A stretch of 64,000 nucleotides of DNA from Pseudomonas fildesensis (GTDB lineage: Bacteria; Pseudomonadota; Gammaproteobacteria; Pseudomonadales; Pseudomonadaceae), in assembly GCF_001050345.1 (NCBI RefSeq), contig NZ_LFMW01000021.1, positions 124,001-188,000 of the forward strand, written 5' to 3'. The notes beneath the pieces were generated by a model. That model saw only the letters and a list, made by a program, of their open reading frames with translations, did no database searches and had not been told where the DNA came from. Each line of letters begins with the position of its first letter. The first letter of the stretch is position 1. The position numbers and the translations under genes were made by a program. Of this stretch, positions 8,156 through 16,341 are shown one piece after another.

Positions 8156-9292
8156 ATGAAAATCATCATCGCCCCCGACTCGTTCAAGGACAGCCTGAGT
8201 GCCGAAGGTGTCGCCCTGGCCATTGCCGAAGGGCTGGCGCAGGTCTGGCAGAGTGCACAGTTGGTTCAGTGCCCGATGGCGGATGGTGGTGAAGGCACGG
8301 TCGACGCAGTGCTCGCCGCCTGCCATGGCGAGTTGCGTCGGCAAACGGTACGCGGGCCGCTGGGCGTTGCGGTTGAAGCGCGTTGGGGCTGGTTGGCGGA
8401 CAGCCACACCGCGATCATCGAGATGGCCGAGGCCAGCGGTTTGCAATTGGTCCCGCCAGCACAGCGCGATGCCTGCACCAGCAGTACCTACGGCACCGGT
8501 GAACTGATCCGAGCGGCCCTGGATATCGGCGCGCAACGCATCATCCTGGCGATTGGCGGCAGTGCTACCAACGATGGCGGTGCGGGGGCGATGCAGGCAC
8601 TTGGGGTGCAACTGTTCGACGCTGAGGATCAAGCCCTGGCACCCGGCGGCCTGGCCTTGGCGCGACTGACGCGCATCAGCCTGGAACAGCTCGACCCACG
8701 CCTGGCCCAGGTACGTTTTGAAATCGCCGCCGATGTGAACAACCCGTTGTGCGGCCCCCACGGCGCCTCAGCGATTTTCGGCCCGCAAAAAGGCGCCAAT
8801 CCACAGCAGGTGCAGCAACTCGACGCCGCCCTCGGCCACTTTGCCGACCATTGCGCCAAGGTGTTGCCCAAGGACGTACGCGATGAACCCGGCAGCGGCG
8901 CCGCCGGTGGCCTGGGCTTTGCCGCCAAGGCGTTCCTCGGCGCGCAGTTCCGCGCCGGTGTGGAAGTGGTGGCCGAACTGGTCGGCCTGGACGAAGCCGT
9001 GCGCGGCGCCGACCTTGTGATCACCGGCGAAGGCCGCTTCGACGCCCAGACCCTGCGCGGCAAAACCCCGTTCGGCGTGGCGCGCATTGCCCAGCAACAC
9101 AAGGTTCCTGTGATCGTCATCGCCGGGACGTTGGGTGAAGGCTACGAGCAGATGTATGCCCACGGCGTAGACGCTGCATTTGCTTTGCCGTCCGGGCCGA
9201 TGAGCCTGGAGCAAGCGTGCAGTGAAGCGCCGCGCCTGCTGCGTGAACGCGCCTCGGATATCGCGCGGGTATGGCGATTGGCAGCACGCTAA
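8156..9292 (+). CDS. glxK: Glycerate kinase (GlxK/GarK type)
   Basis: Phosphorylates D-glycerate with ATP (giving 2- or 3-phosphoglycerate depending on the subfamily), linking glyoxylate, tartronate and sugar-diacid breakdown to glycolysis. The 378-residue length is normal for glycerate kinase type 1. The IIAPDSFKDSLSA start, the MADGGEGTVDA element, the GGSATNDGGAGAMQALG signature and the ITGEGRFDAQT motif are all present. The ATG at 8156 is chosen because GGAGAA lies 7 nt upstream and the family begins with this MKIIIAPDSFK block. The earlier in-frame start at 8006 would lie inside cdaR. The gene ends with a 4-nt tail-to-tail overlap with the deacetylase gene. Confidence 0.95.
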   Translation: MKIIIAPDSFKDSLSAEGVALAIAEGLAQVWQSAQLVQCPMADGGEGTVDAVLAACHGELRRQTVRGPLGVAVEARWGWLADSHTAIIEMAEASGLQLVPPAQRDACTSSTYGTGELIRAALDIGAQRIILAIGGSATNDGGAGAMQALGVQLFDAEDQALAPGGLALARLTRISLEQLDPRLAQVRFEIAADVNNPLCGPHGASAIFGPQKGANPQQVQQLDAALGHFADHCAKVLPKDVRDEPGSGAAGGLGFAAKAFLGAQFRAGVEVVAELVGLDEAVRGADLVITGEGRFDAQTLRGKTPFGVARIAQQHKVPVIVIAGTLGEGYEQMYAHGVDAAFALPSGPMSLEQACSEAPRLLRERASDIARVWRLAAR

Positions 9293-10401
9293 TCGGTAGA
9301 ACCCTGCGCCAACCGCTCGATCCACTGCGTCTGAAACGCCAGCAGCGCCGCCTTGGGCTGCTGCAACCGCAAGAACTCCAGCATCGGGTCGTCCACCGCC
9401 GTGCGTACTCCGCTCAACTCCTCGACGGTCGCCAGCCCGCAGAACGGCACATAGGCTTCGCTGTAGCCGCCTTCATGCACCAGCACCAGGCGGCCCTGGC
9501 ACAGCCGGTCGGCGGCCTGGCGTACGACGCGGGTCATCAGGCGGAACGACTCGCTGTGCAGCAGCATGCGTGCGAGCGGGTCGACGGCGTTGGCGTCATA
9601 ACCGCAGGCGACGATGATCAGCTCCGGCTGGAAACGCTCGAGTGCGGGCACCACGACGCGCGTCATGGCATGCAGGTAAGCGGCGTGACCGCTGCCCGGT
9701 GGCAAGGGGAGATTGATGTTCGCCCCGATGCCCGCGCCGTAGCCACGGTCCTGCTCGCCGCTGTAACCCGGCGGGTAGCAACCGTCCTGATGCAGCGAGA
9801 CCGTCAGCACATCACCCCGCGCCTCGAAAATCGATTGCGTGCCGTTGCCGTGGTGTACATCCCAATCAATCACCGCGACCTTGCCCAGCCCGTTGCGCGC
9901 TTTGGCGGCTTCAATGGCGATGGCGATATTGGCCAGGAAACAGAAGCCCATGGCGCTGTCCGCCAGGCAGTGGTGCCCCGGCGGGCGCGACAGCGAGTAG
10001 GCGTTGTCCACCTCGCCGCAGAGCACTGCTTCCACAGCGGCCATCGTTAGCCCGGCGGAGAGCCGCGCGATCTCGTAGCTGCCAGGGCCGATAGGCGCCT
10101 CGGGGCCCAACTGGCCACCGCCGGCATCACTCAGGGCCTTGAACCGTTGCAGGTATTCGCTGCCGTGGACCCGCAGTAAGTCGTCTTCACTGGCGGGGTT
10201 TGCGCTGCGCATGAGCAAGTGGCGGCTCAATCCGGACACGTCCAACAGGCTTTTCAGGCGCCGCTTGGTCTCCGGCGACTCGGCATGCCCGACGCCGGCT
10301 GGCGGCTGCACCCATCCGCCGACAGGCAAGGTCAACGCATGGGCACCGGCGCTGTGCCAGAGGCTCAACTCATCAAAGAAAAACGCAGTGGTTCGGTTCA
10401 T
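9289..10401 (-). CDS. Histone deacetylase-like amidohydrolase (acetylpolyamine type)
   Basis: A zinc-dependent deacetylase of the arginase/deacetylase fold, 370 residues. The catalytic histidine pair lies in RPPGHHC, the zinc ligands in DWDVHHGNG and CGYDANAVDPLA, and the transition-state tyrosine in EGGYSE. Bacterial members remove acetyl groups from acetylpolyamines or other small amides; the substrate here is not known. Its start overlaps the stop of the MFS gene at 10398 by 4 nt, so the two are translationally coupled. An outer-membrane protein and a LuxR regulator precede them on the same strand, suggesting import of an acylated compound followed by its hydrolysis, or export of the product. 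Confidence 0.92.
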   Translation of the reverse strand: MNRTTAFFFDELSLWHSAGAHALTLPVGGWVQPPAGVGHAESPETKRRLKSLLDVSGLSRHLLMRSANPASEDDLLRVHGSEYLQRFKALSDAGGGQLGPEAPIGPGSYEIARLSAGLTMAAVEAVLCGEVDNAYSLSRPPGHHCLADSAMGFCFLANIAIAIEAAKARNGLGKVAVIDWDVHHGNGTQSIFEARGDVLTVSLHQDGCYPPGYSGEQDRGYGAGIGANINLPLPPGSGHAAYLHAMTRVVVPALERFQPELIIVACGYDANAVDPLARMLLHSESFRLMTRVVRQAADRLCQGRLVLVHEGGYSEAYVPFCGLATVEELSGVRTAVDDPMLEFLRLQQPKAALLAFQTQWIERLAQGSTD

Positions 10402-11549
10402 ACAGGCTCCAGTTCAGCGGGAAGTGGGGGGCGGCTACCGAGGATCATTACCAGGGACACCAGGGTGATCACGGCGCCGCCAATCAACAGCGCGGTAAAC
10501 CCGCCGCTGGCTTCGATCAGCCGGCCAGCGATGGCGGGGCCGATGGCCAGGCCGCCGCCGATCACCAGGTTGGAGGCGTTCATCAGCTTGCCGCTGTGAT
10601 CGAGGTCGGCCAGGCAGGCGAGAATCAGCGGCAGGACGAAGGTCCAGGTGAACTTGAACAGCAGCGCCGCCAGGGCGAAACGCAGCAGCGCGGGCTGGCC
10701 GAGCAACAGCAGCACCGCTGCCGCCATCAGCGCATAACCCATCAGCAACAGCACTGCACGCGGCAGGCGCGCGCCGATCAGCGAGACGCTCGCCGCACCG
10801 GCGATGCCCATCACTGTCGCGATCGCCAGCACCTCGCCGCTTTGCTGGGGGGAAATCCCGGCACTGGTGGCGAGGGCGCCGATAAAGGTCCAAACGCCGC
10901 CAAGGCTGATGTAGAAGGCCAGGATTGCGCCTATCCCCAGCGCGGCTCTCCAGCGCGAACCGGGCGCAGAAAGGATATTGGTTGCCTCTGGTGCCGGACT
11001 GCCGCTGGGGAAGCCACGGACGAGGGGCAGCAATACCGTCATCAGCCCCGCGAGGATCAGGTAGCAGGCATTCAACCCATAGCGTTCGAATAACCCCGGC
11101 AGCACTGCAAGGCCAACCGCGCCGACCACCAGTTGCCCCATCACCCACAGCCCGTAGACTCGGCTGGGGTTGGCGGTGGTGGCGGCACTGGCCAGGCAAA
11201 TGATCATCAATGAGCCGCCCGCCAGCGCACTCACGAAGCGCGCGAGCAGCAAATCGGTATAAGTCTCGGCGCCTGTCGACAACAGGTTGGCGACGATAAA
11301 CAGCACCCCAGCGACCAACGCCGCCAGCCGCCAGTTCACGCGTTTGAGCCACCATAACGCGGGCAGTGTCGCCAGGCTCATTGCACCCAGCTCAACGGAA
11401 AACAGGTCACCGATGTGCGACGGGCTCAGTTGCCATTGGCTGGCCAACTGCGCCGCGACGGCGGGGGCGGTCATCAGGATGGTCGGGGTGATCGCGGCAA
11501 ACAGCACGATGGCCGCGAGCATTTCCCAGGGTCGGGTTTGAGTGTTCAT
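10398..11549 (-). CDS. MFS transporter of the deacetylase operon
   Basis: A 383-residue inner-membrane protein with about twelve hydrophobic segments and MFS-type loops. The start is set at 11549, where GGAG lies about 7 nt upstream and a MNTQTRPWEML N-terminus leads into the first helix; the longer open frame reads back into the preceding gene. The gene lies 22 nt after the outer-membrane protein gene and overlaps the deacetylase start by 4 nt. A role in moving the deacetylase substrate or product across the inner membrane is inferred from this coupling. Confidence 0.87.
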   Translation of the reverse strand: MNTQTRPWEMLAAIVLFAAITPTILMTAPAVAAQLASQWQLSPSHIGDLFSVELGAMSLATLPALWWLKRVNWRLAALVAGVLFIVANLLSTGAETYTDLLLARFVSALAGGSLMIICLASAATTANPSRVYGLWVMGQLVVGAVGLAVLPGLFERYGLNACYLILAGLMTVLLPLVRGFPSGSPAPEATNILSAPGSRWRAALGIGAILAFYISLGGVWTFIGALATSAGISPQQSGEVLAIATVMGIAGAASVSLIGARLPRAVLLLMGYALMAAAVLLLLGQPALLRFALAALLFKFTWTFVLPLILACLADLDHSGKLMNASNLVIGGGLAIGPAIAGRLIEASGGFTALLIGGAVITLVSLVMILGSRPPLPAELEPV

Positions 11550-11571
11550 GGTCAATCTCCGGGGCAGGGGT

Positions 11572-12447
11572 TCAGAACACGTGGACCAGACGCAACAACG
11601 CGTCCGTCCCGGCATAGCCGTTGGACGCCGCAACGTTTTGCGAAAGGCTGAACATCAGTTGGTTCTGTTGATCGAGCCAGTGCCCGACTTCGAAACCGAC
11701 CTGGGTATAGCGTTTGCGGGTGTCGTCGATCCGCTGGCGGTTGATGCGCAATGCACCGCCTTCGGCTTGTATCAGGCGCAATGCGCCGTAGGTGGCGGGA
11801 GTGAAGTCGTAGGAGGCGAAGGCTTGCAGGCGATACAGCGGGTCTTGTTTGAGTTCGCTGGCGAAGTAGTCATCGTTCTTGCCGTAGAGTTGGGCTTCCA
11901 GGTTGGCTTCCAACACCCATTTTTCGCCGATGCCCTGGGTGTAGTTGTAGACAAAGGTCGCGCCCCAGCGGTTGGCGCCGGGGGATACGTCCGGGTTGTT
12001 ACGGTGGTATTCGCCGACCGGCACGGTGATCAGGCTCAGCAAGCCGCTGTAGGTGCGCGACGCGGGATCGTTGATGAAAAACAGCGTGCCGCCCACCTGC
12101 GGATCACCCAGCCCGCTTTCGCCGGTGCGCTGGCTGGCACCCGGCAAACGCGCGTTGATGTCGGCGAAGGGCACGATGAACTGCGGCGTGCACAAAGTCC
12201 CGCAGGCATCGGTGAAGTACACCTGGCGGTAGGCCACGGCGTTGACCTTCAGCTGGGCCTTGCCAGTGCTGTCGGCCGGGCCGTGGAACTCCCCGGCACG
12301 CGTGGTGGGCAGGTAGAACACGCCCAGTTGGGTGCCCGGCGGCGCACTGAAAAAGTCCCGTGCGTTGAGGTCGGCGGCCTGGCTGTCGAGGCACAGCAGG
12401 GTGCCGGCCAGCAGTAAGGTCAGGTCACGCAAGGTTGTGTGGGTCAT
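11572..12447 (-). CDS. Outer-membrane protein, phenol-degradation MetA-pathway-like family
   Basis: A 291-residue protein with an N-terminal signal peptide (hydrophobic LTLLLAGTLLCLDSQA, cleavage probably after AA) and then alternating beta-strand sequence. The early ARDFFSAPPGTQLGVFY segment and the later VGEYHRNNPDVSPGANRWG and LEANLEAQLY segments fit the Phenol_MetA_deg group of outer-membrane beta-barrels found in degradation operons. The chain ends in a terminal hydrophobic residue (LRLVHVF), as outer-membrane barrels do. The start at 12447 is chosen for the signal peptide. It is first in an operon with the MFS and deacetylase genes, so it probably acts as the outer-membrane channel for their compound. 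Confidence 0.8.
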   Translation of the reverse strand: MTHTTLRDLTLLLAGTLLCLDSQAADLNARDFFSAPPGTQLGVFYLPTTRAGEFHGPADSTGKAQLKVNAVAYRQVYFTDACGTLCTPQFIVPFADINARLPGASQRTGESGLGDPQVGGTLFFINDPASRTYSGLLSLITVPVGEYHRNNPDVSPGANRWGATFVYNYTQGIGEKWVLEANLEAQLYGKNDDYFASELKQDPLYRLQAFASYDFTPATYGALRLIQAEGGALRINRQRIDDTRKRYTQVGFEVGHWLDQQNQLMFSLSQNVAASNGYAGTDALLRLVHVF

Positions 12448-12541
12448 GGCAAGGCGTCTCGTGTGAGGTGTATTTAATGGGCAAACGCTGCCCGTGACCG
12501 TCAAGACGGCCGAGTACAATCAGCGGGAACAGGGGTGTGGG

Positions 12542-13291
12542 TCAGTCGGGCGGGGCGTGCATCAAGTGCGCGATGTGTGCCTTGTCCTTGACCCCGAGCT
12601 TGCTGTAGATGGCGCGAATGTGATGGCGCACGGTGTTGGGCGCCAGGCCAAGGTCGCGGGCGACCTCCTTGTAGGTCTTGCCCTCGCCAAACCCCTGGGC
12701 CACGTCGTTTTCCCGAGGGCTGAGCAAGGGCAGGGCGCGGTTGACGCGAGCGACCACCAGGGTGCGGGTCTGATTGGCCGAGACCGCCGCCACCAGGTGC
12801 AGCATCAGGTGGTTGAGCAGCAGGCAATCCTGCTCGGTGAACCTCGGCGCACCCGGTTTGCGGTACAAGGTCAGGTGATCGCTGAGGCAGGTGTGCGGGT
12901 CGATATGGATCACGCACAACAACTCGCTGATGCCGTGCTGCTCGCCCAGCCAGTTCAAACCAGCACCACTGGCGGGTTTGCGCATATCGATGATCACGGC
13001 CTGGCCGGGCACCGCATGCACGCGCCCGAAGGTCACGTCCAGATGGCGGATTGACTGCCAGTGCGTCAAATACCCTGGCGGCAAGTGGTGCAGGTAGCTG
13101 CTGTGCTCTTCCGGCAAGCCTTCGATCACCGCCGCGCGGCCCCACCAGGCGCTGTCGAAAGGCAGCAACTGGCTGATGCGGGTCAGGGCATGCCGGTGAA
13201 AGTGTTCGATGTCCTGCTGGGCCAGTCGATGCAAGTCCAGGATCAGGGTACTGAAGGCCTGTAACAGGCCCAGGGGTTCAATACGGCTCAT
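12542..13291 (-). CDS. LuxR-family (GerE-type) transcriptional regulator
   Basis: A 249-residue regulator. The C-terminal 60 residues form the GerE helix-turn-helix (LSPRENDVAQ...TYKEVARDLGLAPNTVRHH). The N-terminal 170 residues resemble a sensor region, begin LGLLQAFSTLILDLHRLA and contain a PFDSAWWG motif, with no autoinducer-binding signature that I can recognise. The start at 13291 has AGAGGAA about 8 nt upstream; the longer frame runs through an unlikely leader. It is co-directional with, and 94 bp upstream of, the outer-membrane protein/MFS/deacetylase operon, the probable target. Confidence 0.88.
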   Translation of the reverse strand: MSRIEPLGLLQAFSTLILDLHRLAQQDIEHFHRHALTRISQLLPFDSAWWGRAAVIEGLPEEHSSYLHHLPPGYLTHWQSIRHLDVTFGRVHAVPGQAVIIDMRKPASGAGLNWLGEQHGISELLCVIHIDPHTCLSDHLTLYRKPGAPRFTEQDCLLLNHLMLHLVAAVSANQTRTLVVARVNRALPLLSPRENDVAQGFGEGKTYKEVARDLGLAPNTVRHHIRAIYSKLGVKDKAHIAHLMHAPPD

Positions 13292-13519
13292 GGGCGTTCC
13301 TCTGTGGGACTTTTTTATTGTTCTCGTCACAGGGTTGAAGGCCGAAACGTGGGATGGACGTGGCAGGGCCTGGGCCAAGTATCAGCGCGGCCGGGTGATA
13401 TCGCCATCCTGCAGATGCATGATGTAGCCCATTGATTCGTAGGAAAGTTCCGGACTCGTCAGACGGACGACTTTCACCCTACACTGAGCGGCCACTTGTC
13501 TTTCAAAGGATGAAACACA

Positions 13520-14032
13520 ATGCACCCGCCTGAACCGCATATCGTGATCCAGCGTTTTACCGAAGCCCACCTTGAAGGTGTCGCCGCGCTCTATAACGAC
13601 CCGGCCGTGTGCCGGCAGGTGCTGCAGATGCCTTTCCAATCGGTAGAGGCCTGGCGCAACAAGCTGGTGCAGGACAACGAGCGCCGGCTGCAACTGGTGG
13701 CGGTGCATGGGGGTGAGGTGATCGGCCAGCTTGGCCTGGAACAGTATCTGCGCGTACGTCAAAGCCATGTGGGCTCGTTTGGCATGGGCGTGGCCCCGGC
13801 CTGGCAAGGCAAGGGCGTGGGTTCGCGTTTGTTGACGGCCGCGCTGGACGTGGCCGACAACTGGATGAACCTGCACCGTGTGGAACTCAGGGTGTACGCC
13901 GACAACGAAGCCGCCCACCACCTGTACCGCAAATTCGGCTTCGAGGTTGAAGGCCGGTTGCGCGACTACGCCCTGCGTGACGGTGTATTTGTCGACACCC
14001 TGAGCATGGCGCGTCTGCGCAAGTCGGCTTAG
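13520..14032 (+). CDS. aaaT: GNAT acetyltransferase, AaaT/YhhY-like
   Basis: A 170-residue acetyl-CoA-dependent N-acetyltransferase. It matches E. coli YhhY (AaaT, which acetylates Phe, Met and other amino acids) through most of its length: an IRxF opening, the SHVGSFGMGVAPAWQGKGVGSRLL acetyl-CoA loop (Q/RxxGxG/A-type), RVELRVYADN and YRKFGFEVEGRLRDYALRDG. AAAGGA precedes the ATG by about 9 nt. It overlaps the convergent racemase gene by 4 nt at the 3' ends. The neighbouring amino-acid racemase supports a role in processing unusual or D-amino acids, which is inference. Confidence 0.88.
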   Translation: MHPPEPHIVIQRFTEAHLEGVAALYNDPAVCRQVLQMPFQSVEAWRNKLVQDNERRLQLVAVHGGEVIGQLGLEQYLRVRQSHVGSFGMGVAPAWQGKGVGSRLLTAALDVADNWMNLHRVELRVYADNEAAHHLYRKFGFEVEGRLRDYALRDGVFVDTLSMARLRKSA

Positions 14033-14721
14033 TCCTGCAAGGCAAACGCCACCGCAGCCTGCGCATGCAGCTCGGTGGTGTCCAGCAGCGGCAGGTCGCT
14101 GTGTTCCGGCTTAATCAGCAGGCCGATTTCCGTGCAACCGAGGATGATCGCCTGGGCGCCGCGTGCGGCGAGGGATTCGATCACCCGCTGGTAGACCTGA
14201 CGCGATGTGTCGCTGATCACGCCGACACACAACTCCTCATAGATTATCCGGTGCACGGCCTGGCGCTCGTCCGCCTCGGGCACCAGCACGGTCAGGCCCT
14301 GGGCGGCCAGGCGGGATTTGAGAAAGTCCTGTTCCATGGTGAACGCGGTGCCCAGCAGGCCGACTGTCAGCGTATTGGCCGCAACAGCCGCCGCGCCAGC
14401 GGCATCGGCGATATGCAGGAACGGAATCAACACCGCCGCTTCAATACGCGGTGCTACCAGGTGCATCGTGTTGGTACACAGCACCAAGCACTCGGCCCCA
14501 CCGGCCTGCAAGCGGCGCGCGGCGTCTTCCAGGATCAGCGCCGCGTCGTCCCAACGCCCGGCATGCTGGGCCTGCTCCACCGGGCCGAAGTCCACGCTGT
14601 ACATCAACAATTGCGCCGAGCGCAGCGGGCCGAGTTGGTCGCGCACGCGCTGGTTGATGATGCGGTAGTACTCGGCGCTGGATTCCCAGCTCATGCCGCC
14701 GATAAGGCCGATGGTGCGCAT
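14029..14721 (-). CDS. Aspartate/glutamate racemase family protein (YgeA-like)
   Basis: A 230-residue PLP-independent racemase with the two catalytic cysteines of the family in LVLCTNTMH and ILGCTEIGLL. The N-terminus begins with the GLIGGMSWESSAEYYR signature. Members such as E. coli YgeA act on a range of amino acids (homoserine, methionine, leucine and others) rather than only aspartate. The length is standard. The first ATG is taken; the upstream region is a 360-bp spacer. Which amino acid it racemises cannot be read from the sequence. Confidence 0.9.
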   Translation of the reverse strand: MRTIGLIGGMSWESSAEYYRIINQRVRDQLGPLRSAQLLMYSVDFGPVEQAQHAGRWDDAALILEDAARRLQAGGAECLVLCTNTMHLVAPRIEAAVLIPFLHIADAAGAAAVAANTLTVGLLGTAFTMEQDFLKSRLAAQGLTVLVPEADERQAVHRIIYEELCVGVISDTSRQVYQRVIESLAARGAQAIILGCTEIGLLIKPEHSDLPLLDTTELHAQAAVAFALQD

Positions 14722-15080
14722 GCGATGCTCCTGGCAAGGGGAATGGCTTTACCTTACGCACTGACCGTTGATAAGTCATACGCAGTTGCCCGCGAAATGA
14801 CCGGAGCAGTTATCAGGCGATCCGCGCATCAAGCTGTGCAACATTCAAATCCGTCACCCCACCGTGCGCCAGGTGTTGTGACCATCAGCAGCATGCCTGT
14901 GAGGAAGAACACGCCACCGACACACAACGGTTCCAAGTGGCGGACAGAGTAGGAAGCTGTGGCAAAACAAAACAGACTCAGAAAAACCGAATGACTACTG
15001 ATCAGTTTTTAGCCGTACGTTGAATCGCTGCATCTGCCATGATCGGGCTTCGCAACATGGCTCACCCAAGGGAATCTGCA
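14722..15080. other. 359-bp spacer with no recognised gene
   Basis: The segment between the divergent racemase and the gene at 15081 carries no open frame with a credible start. On the minus strand about 14815-14995 stays open and would encode a hydrophobic stretch (GGVFFLTGMLLMV), but it has no start codon, ribosome site or recognised family, so it may be a chance frame or an old remnant. The right-hand part must hold the promoter of the 15081 gene. Confidence 0.5.
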
Positions 15081-15575
15081 ATGGACGATGTACAGCAACT
15101 GGGCGAGATGCTTCGTCATTACGCCGACAGCGAAGCGCATAAAAAACAGCAATTCGACGTGCAGTCGGCGCGCTGGGCGCAAAAGCTCGGTGAGCTGTTC
15201 CAGCAGATCGACCAGTGGCTGGAGCCGGTCAAGACCGCGGGCTTGCTGGAAGTCCATCGTGAAGCCTATGTCGCGAGCGGCCCGAGCCTGCCGGTGGAGA
15301 CCTCAACCTTCAAGACTGAAAAGCTCACCGTCCACATTGCGGGCAAACCTGTGGATTTCGTACCGGATGTCATGGGTGCAGGCGGCTCGATCTCCGTCTC
15401 GGTGATGGGCCTGACCGCCGCCCGCCATGGCAGCGTATCGTTGGTACTGCCGGCTGAGAAAAACGACTGGCTCTGGAAGAAAACCAATGGCCTGAAAGAC
15501 CCGGACACCTTCGCCTTCGACGCCAACTTCCTCGCGGCGCAATTACAGAGCCTGATCCCCCGCGAACGCGGCTAA
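15081..15575 (+). CDS. Hypothetical protein, 164 aa
   Basis: Not recognised. The 164-residue product begins with a charged, probably helical stretch (residues 1-50, rich in Glu, Gln and Lys). A beta-rich second half follows, with a TEKLTVHIAGKPVDFVP segment and a glycine-rich GAGGSISVSVMG turn. There is no signal peptide or membrane helix, so it is likely cytoplasmic. The ATG at 15081 is preferred over an in-frame ATG at 15039 because AAGGGA lies 8 nt before it. Codon use matches its neighbours. The closest following gene is a DUF3313 lipoprotein about 80 bp downstream in the same direction; no shared function can be claimed. Confidence 0.8.
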   Translation: MDDVQQLGEMLRHYADSEAHKKQQFDVQSARWAQKLGELFQQIDQWLEPVKTAGLLEVHREAYVASGPSLPVETSTFKTEKLTVHIAGKPVDFVPDVMGAGGSISVSVMGLTAARHGSVSLVLPAEKNDWLWKKTNGLKDPDTFAFDANFLAAQLQSLIPRERG

Positions 15576-15655
15576 CACTTGATCAGCGCTTTTTTGCCAG
15601 GATTGTCTATACCTACAGCTCAACGTTCTGATGATGATTGCCAAGGAGTTCAAAC

Positions 15656-16324
15656 ATGAAACTTGGGCTAATGATCAGCTCGCTTTGCATCGCCTCGATC
15701 GGGATGGTGGGCTGTGCCAGCAAAGTCACACAACCGGATGAGTATTCGGGTTTCCTTTCCGACTACAGCCGCCTCAAGGAAGCCAGGTCGCCTTCGGGTG
15801 CCGAGGTGATGCGCTGGGTCGACCCTCAGCTGGACCTCAGCCGGTACAACGCGGTGTACGTCGAGCCGACCCAGTTCTATCCCAAACCTGCGGCCACGGC
15901 GAAAATCCCCGAGAGCACGTTGCGTGGCATCAACGACTACTTCAACCAGGCGCTCAAGCGCGAGCTGGGGAAGTCGTTACCCCTGGCTCAGGCGCCAGGC
16001 CAAGGTGTGTTGGTGGTACGCGCGGCAATCACGGCTGTGAGCAGCAAGACTCAAGGGTTGAAACCCTATGAGTTTGTGCCCGTCGCATTGGTTGCAGCAG
16101 CGGTCAGTACCGGCACCGGCATCCGCGACCAGGACACCACCCTGGGCACCGAGGCGCAATTTCTAGACGGCACCAGCGGGCGCGTAGTCGCTCAGGTGGT
16201 GCGAAAGGGCACCGGCAAGCCGCTGAAAAACGACTCCCAGGTCATGACGCCCAATGATGTGAAAAGCGTAATCGATGGGTGGGCGTCAGACCTGCATCAG
16301 TCGTACTTGAAGCTGAAAAAGTAA
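15656..16324 (+). CDS. DUF3313 family lipoprotein
   Basis: A 222-residue exported protein with a short signal peptide ending in the lipobox-like MVGC at residues 16-19, so it is probably lipid-anchored on the periplasmic face. The following region (YSGFLSDYSRL, RYNAVYVEPTQFYP, VMTPNDVKSVIDGWA) matches the DUF3313 family, whose function is unknown. AAGGAG lies 8 nt before the ATG at 15656, which fixes the start against an upstream in-frame ATG at 15638. It is tail-to-tail with the DUF1254 gene with only 17 nt between stops. Confidence 0.88.
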   Translation: MKLGLMISSLCIASIGMVGCASKVTQPDEYSGFLSDYSRLKEARSPSGAEVMRWVDPQLDLSRYNAVYVEPTQFYPKPAATAKIPESTLRGINDYFNQALKRELGKSLPLAQAPGQGVLVVRAAITAVSSKTQGLKPYEFVPVALVAAAVSTGTGIRDQDTTLGTEAQFLDGTSGRVVAQVVRKGTGKPLKNDSQVMTPNDVKSVIDGWASDLHQSYLKLKK

Positions 16325-16341
16325 CGAGCACCTGATGGCGC

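Noticed and set aside
13382..13921. 179-codon frame antisense to the GNAT acetyltransferase
   Set aside because: The plus-strand acetyltransferase matches AaaT/YhhY over its length; this is a shadow.
14815..14995. Open minus-strand stretch with a membrane-helix-like segment
   Set aside because: No start codon, no ribosome site and no matching family; it may be a chance frame.
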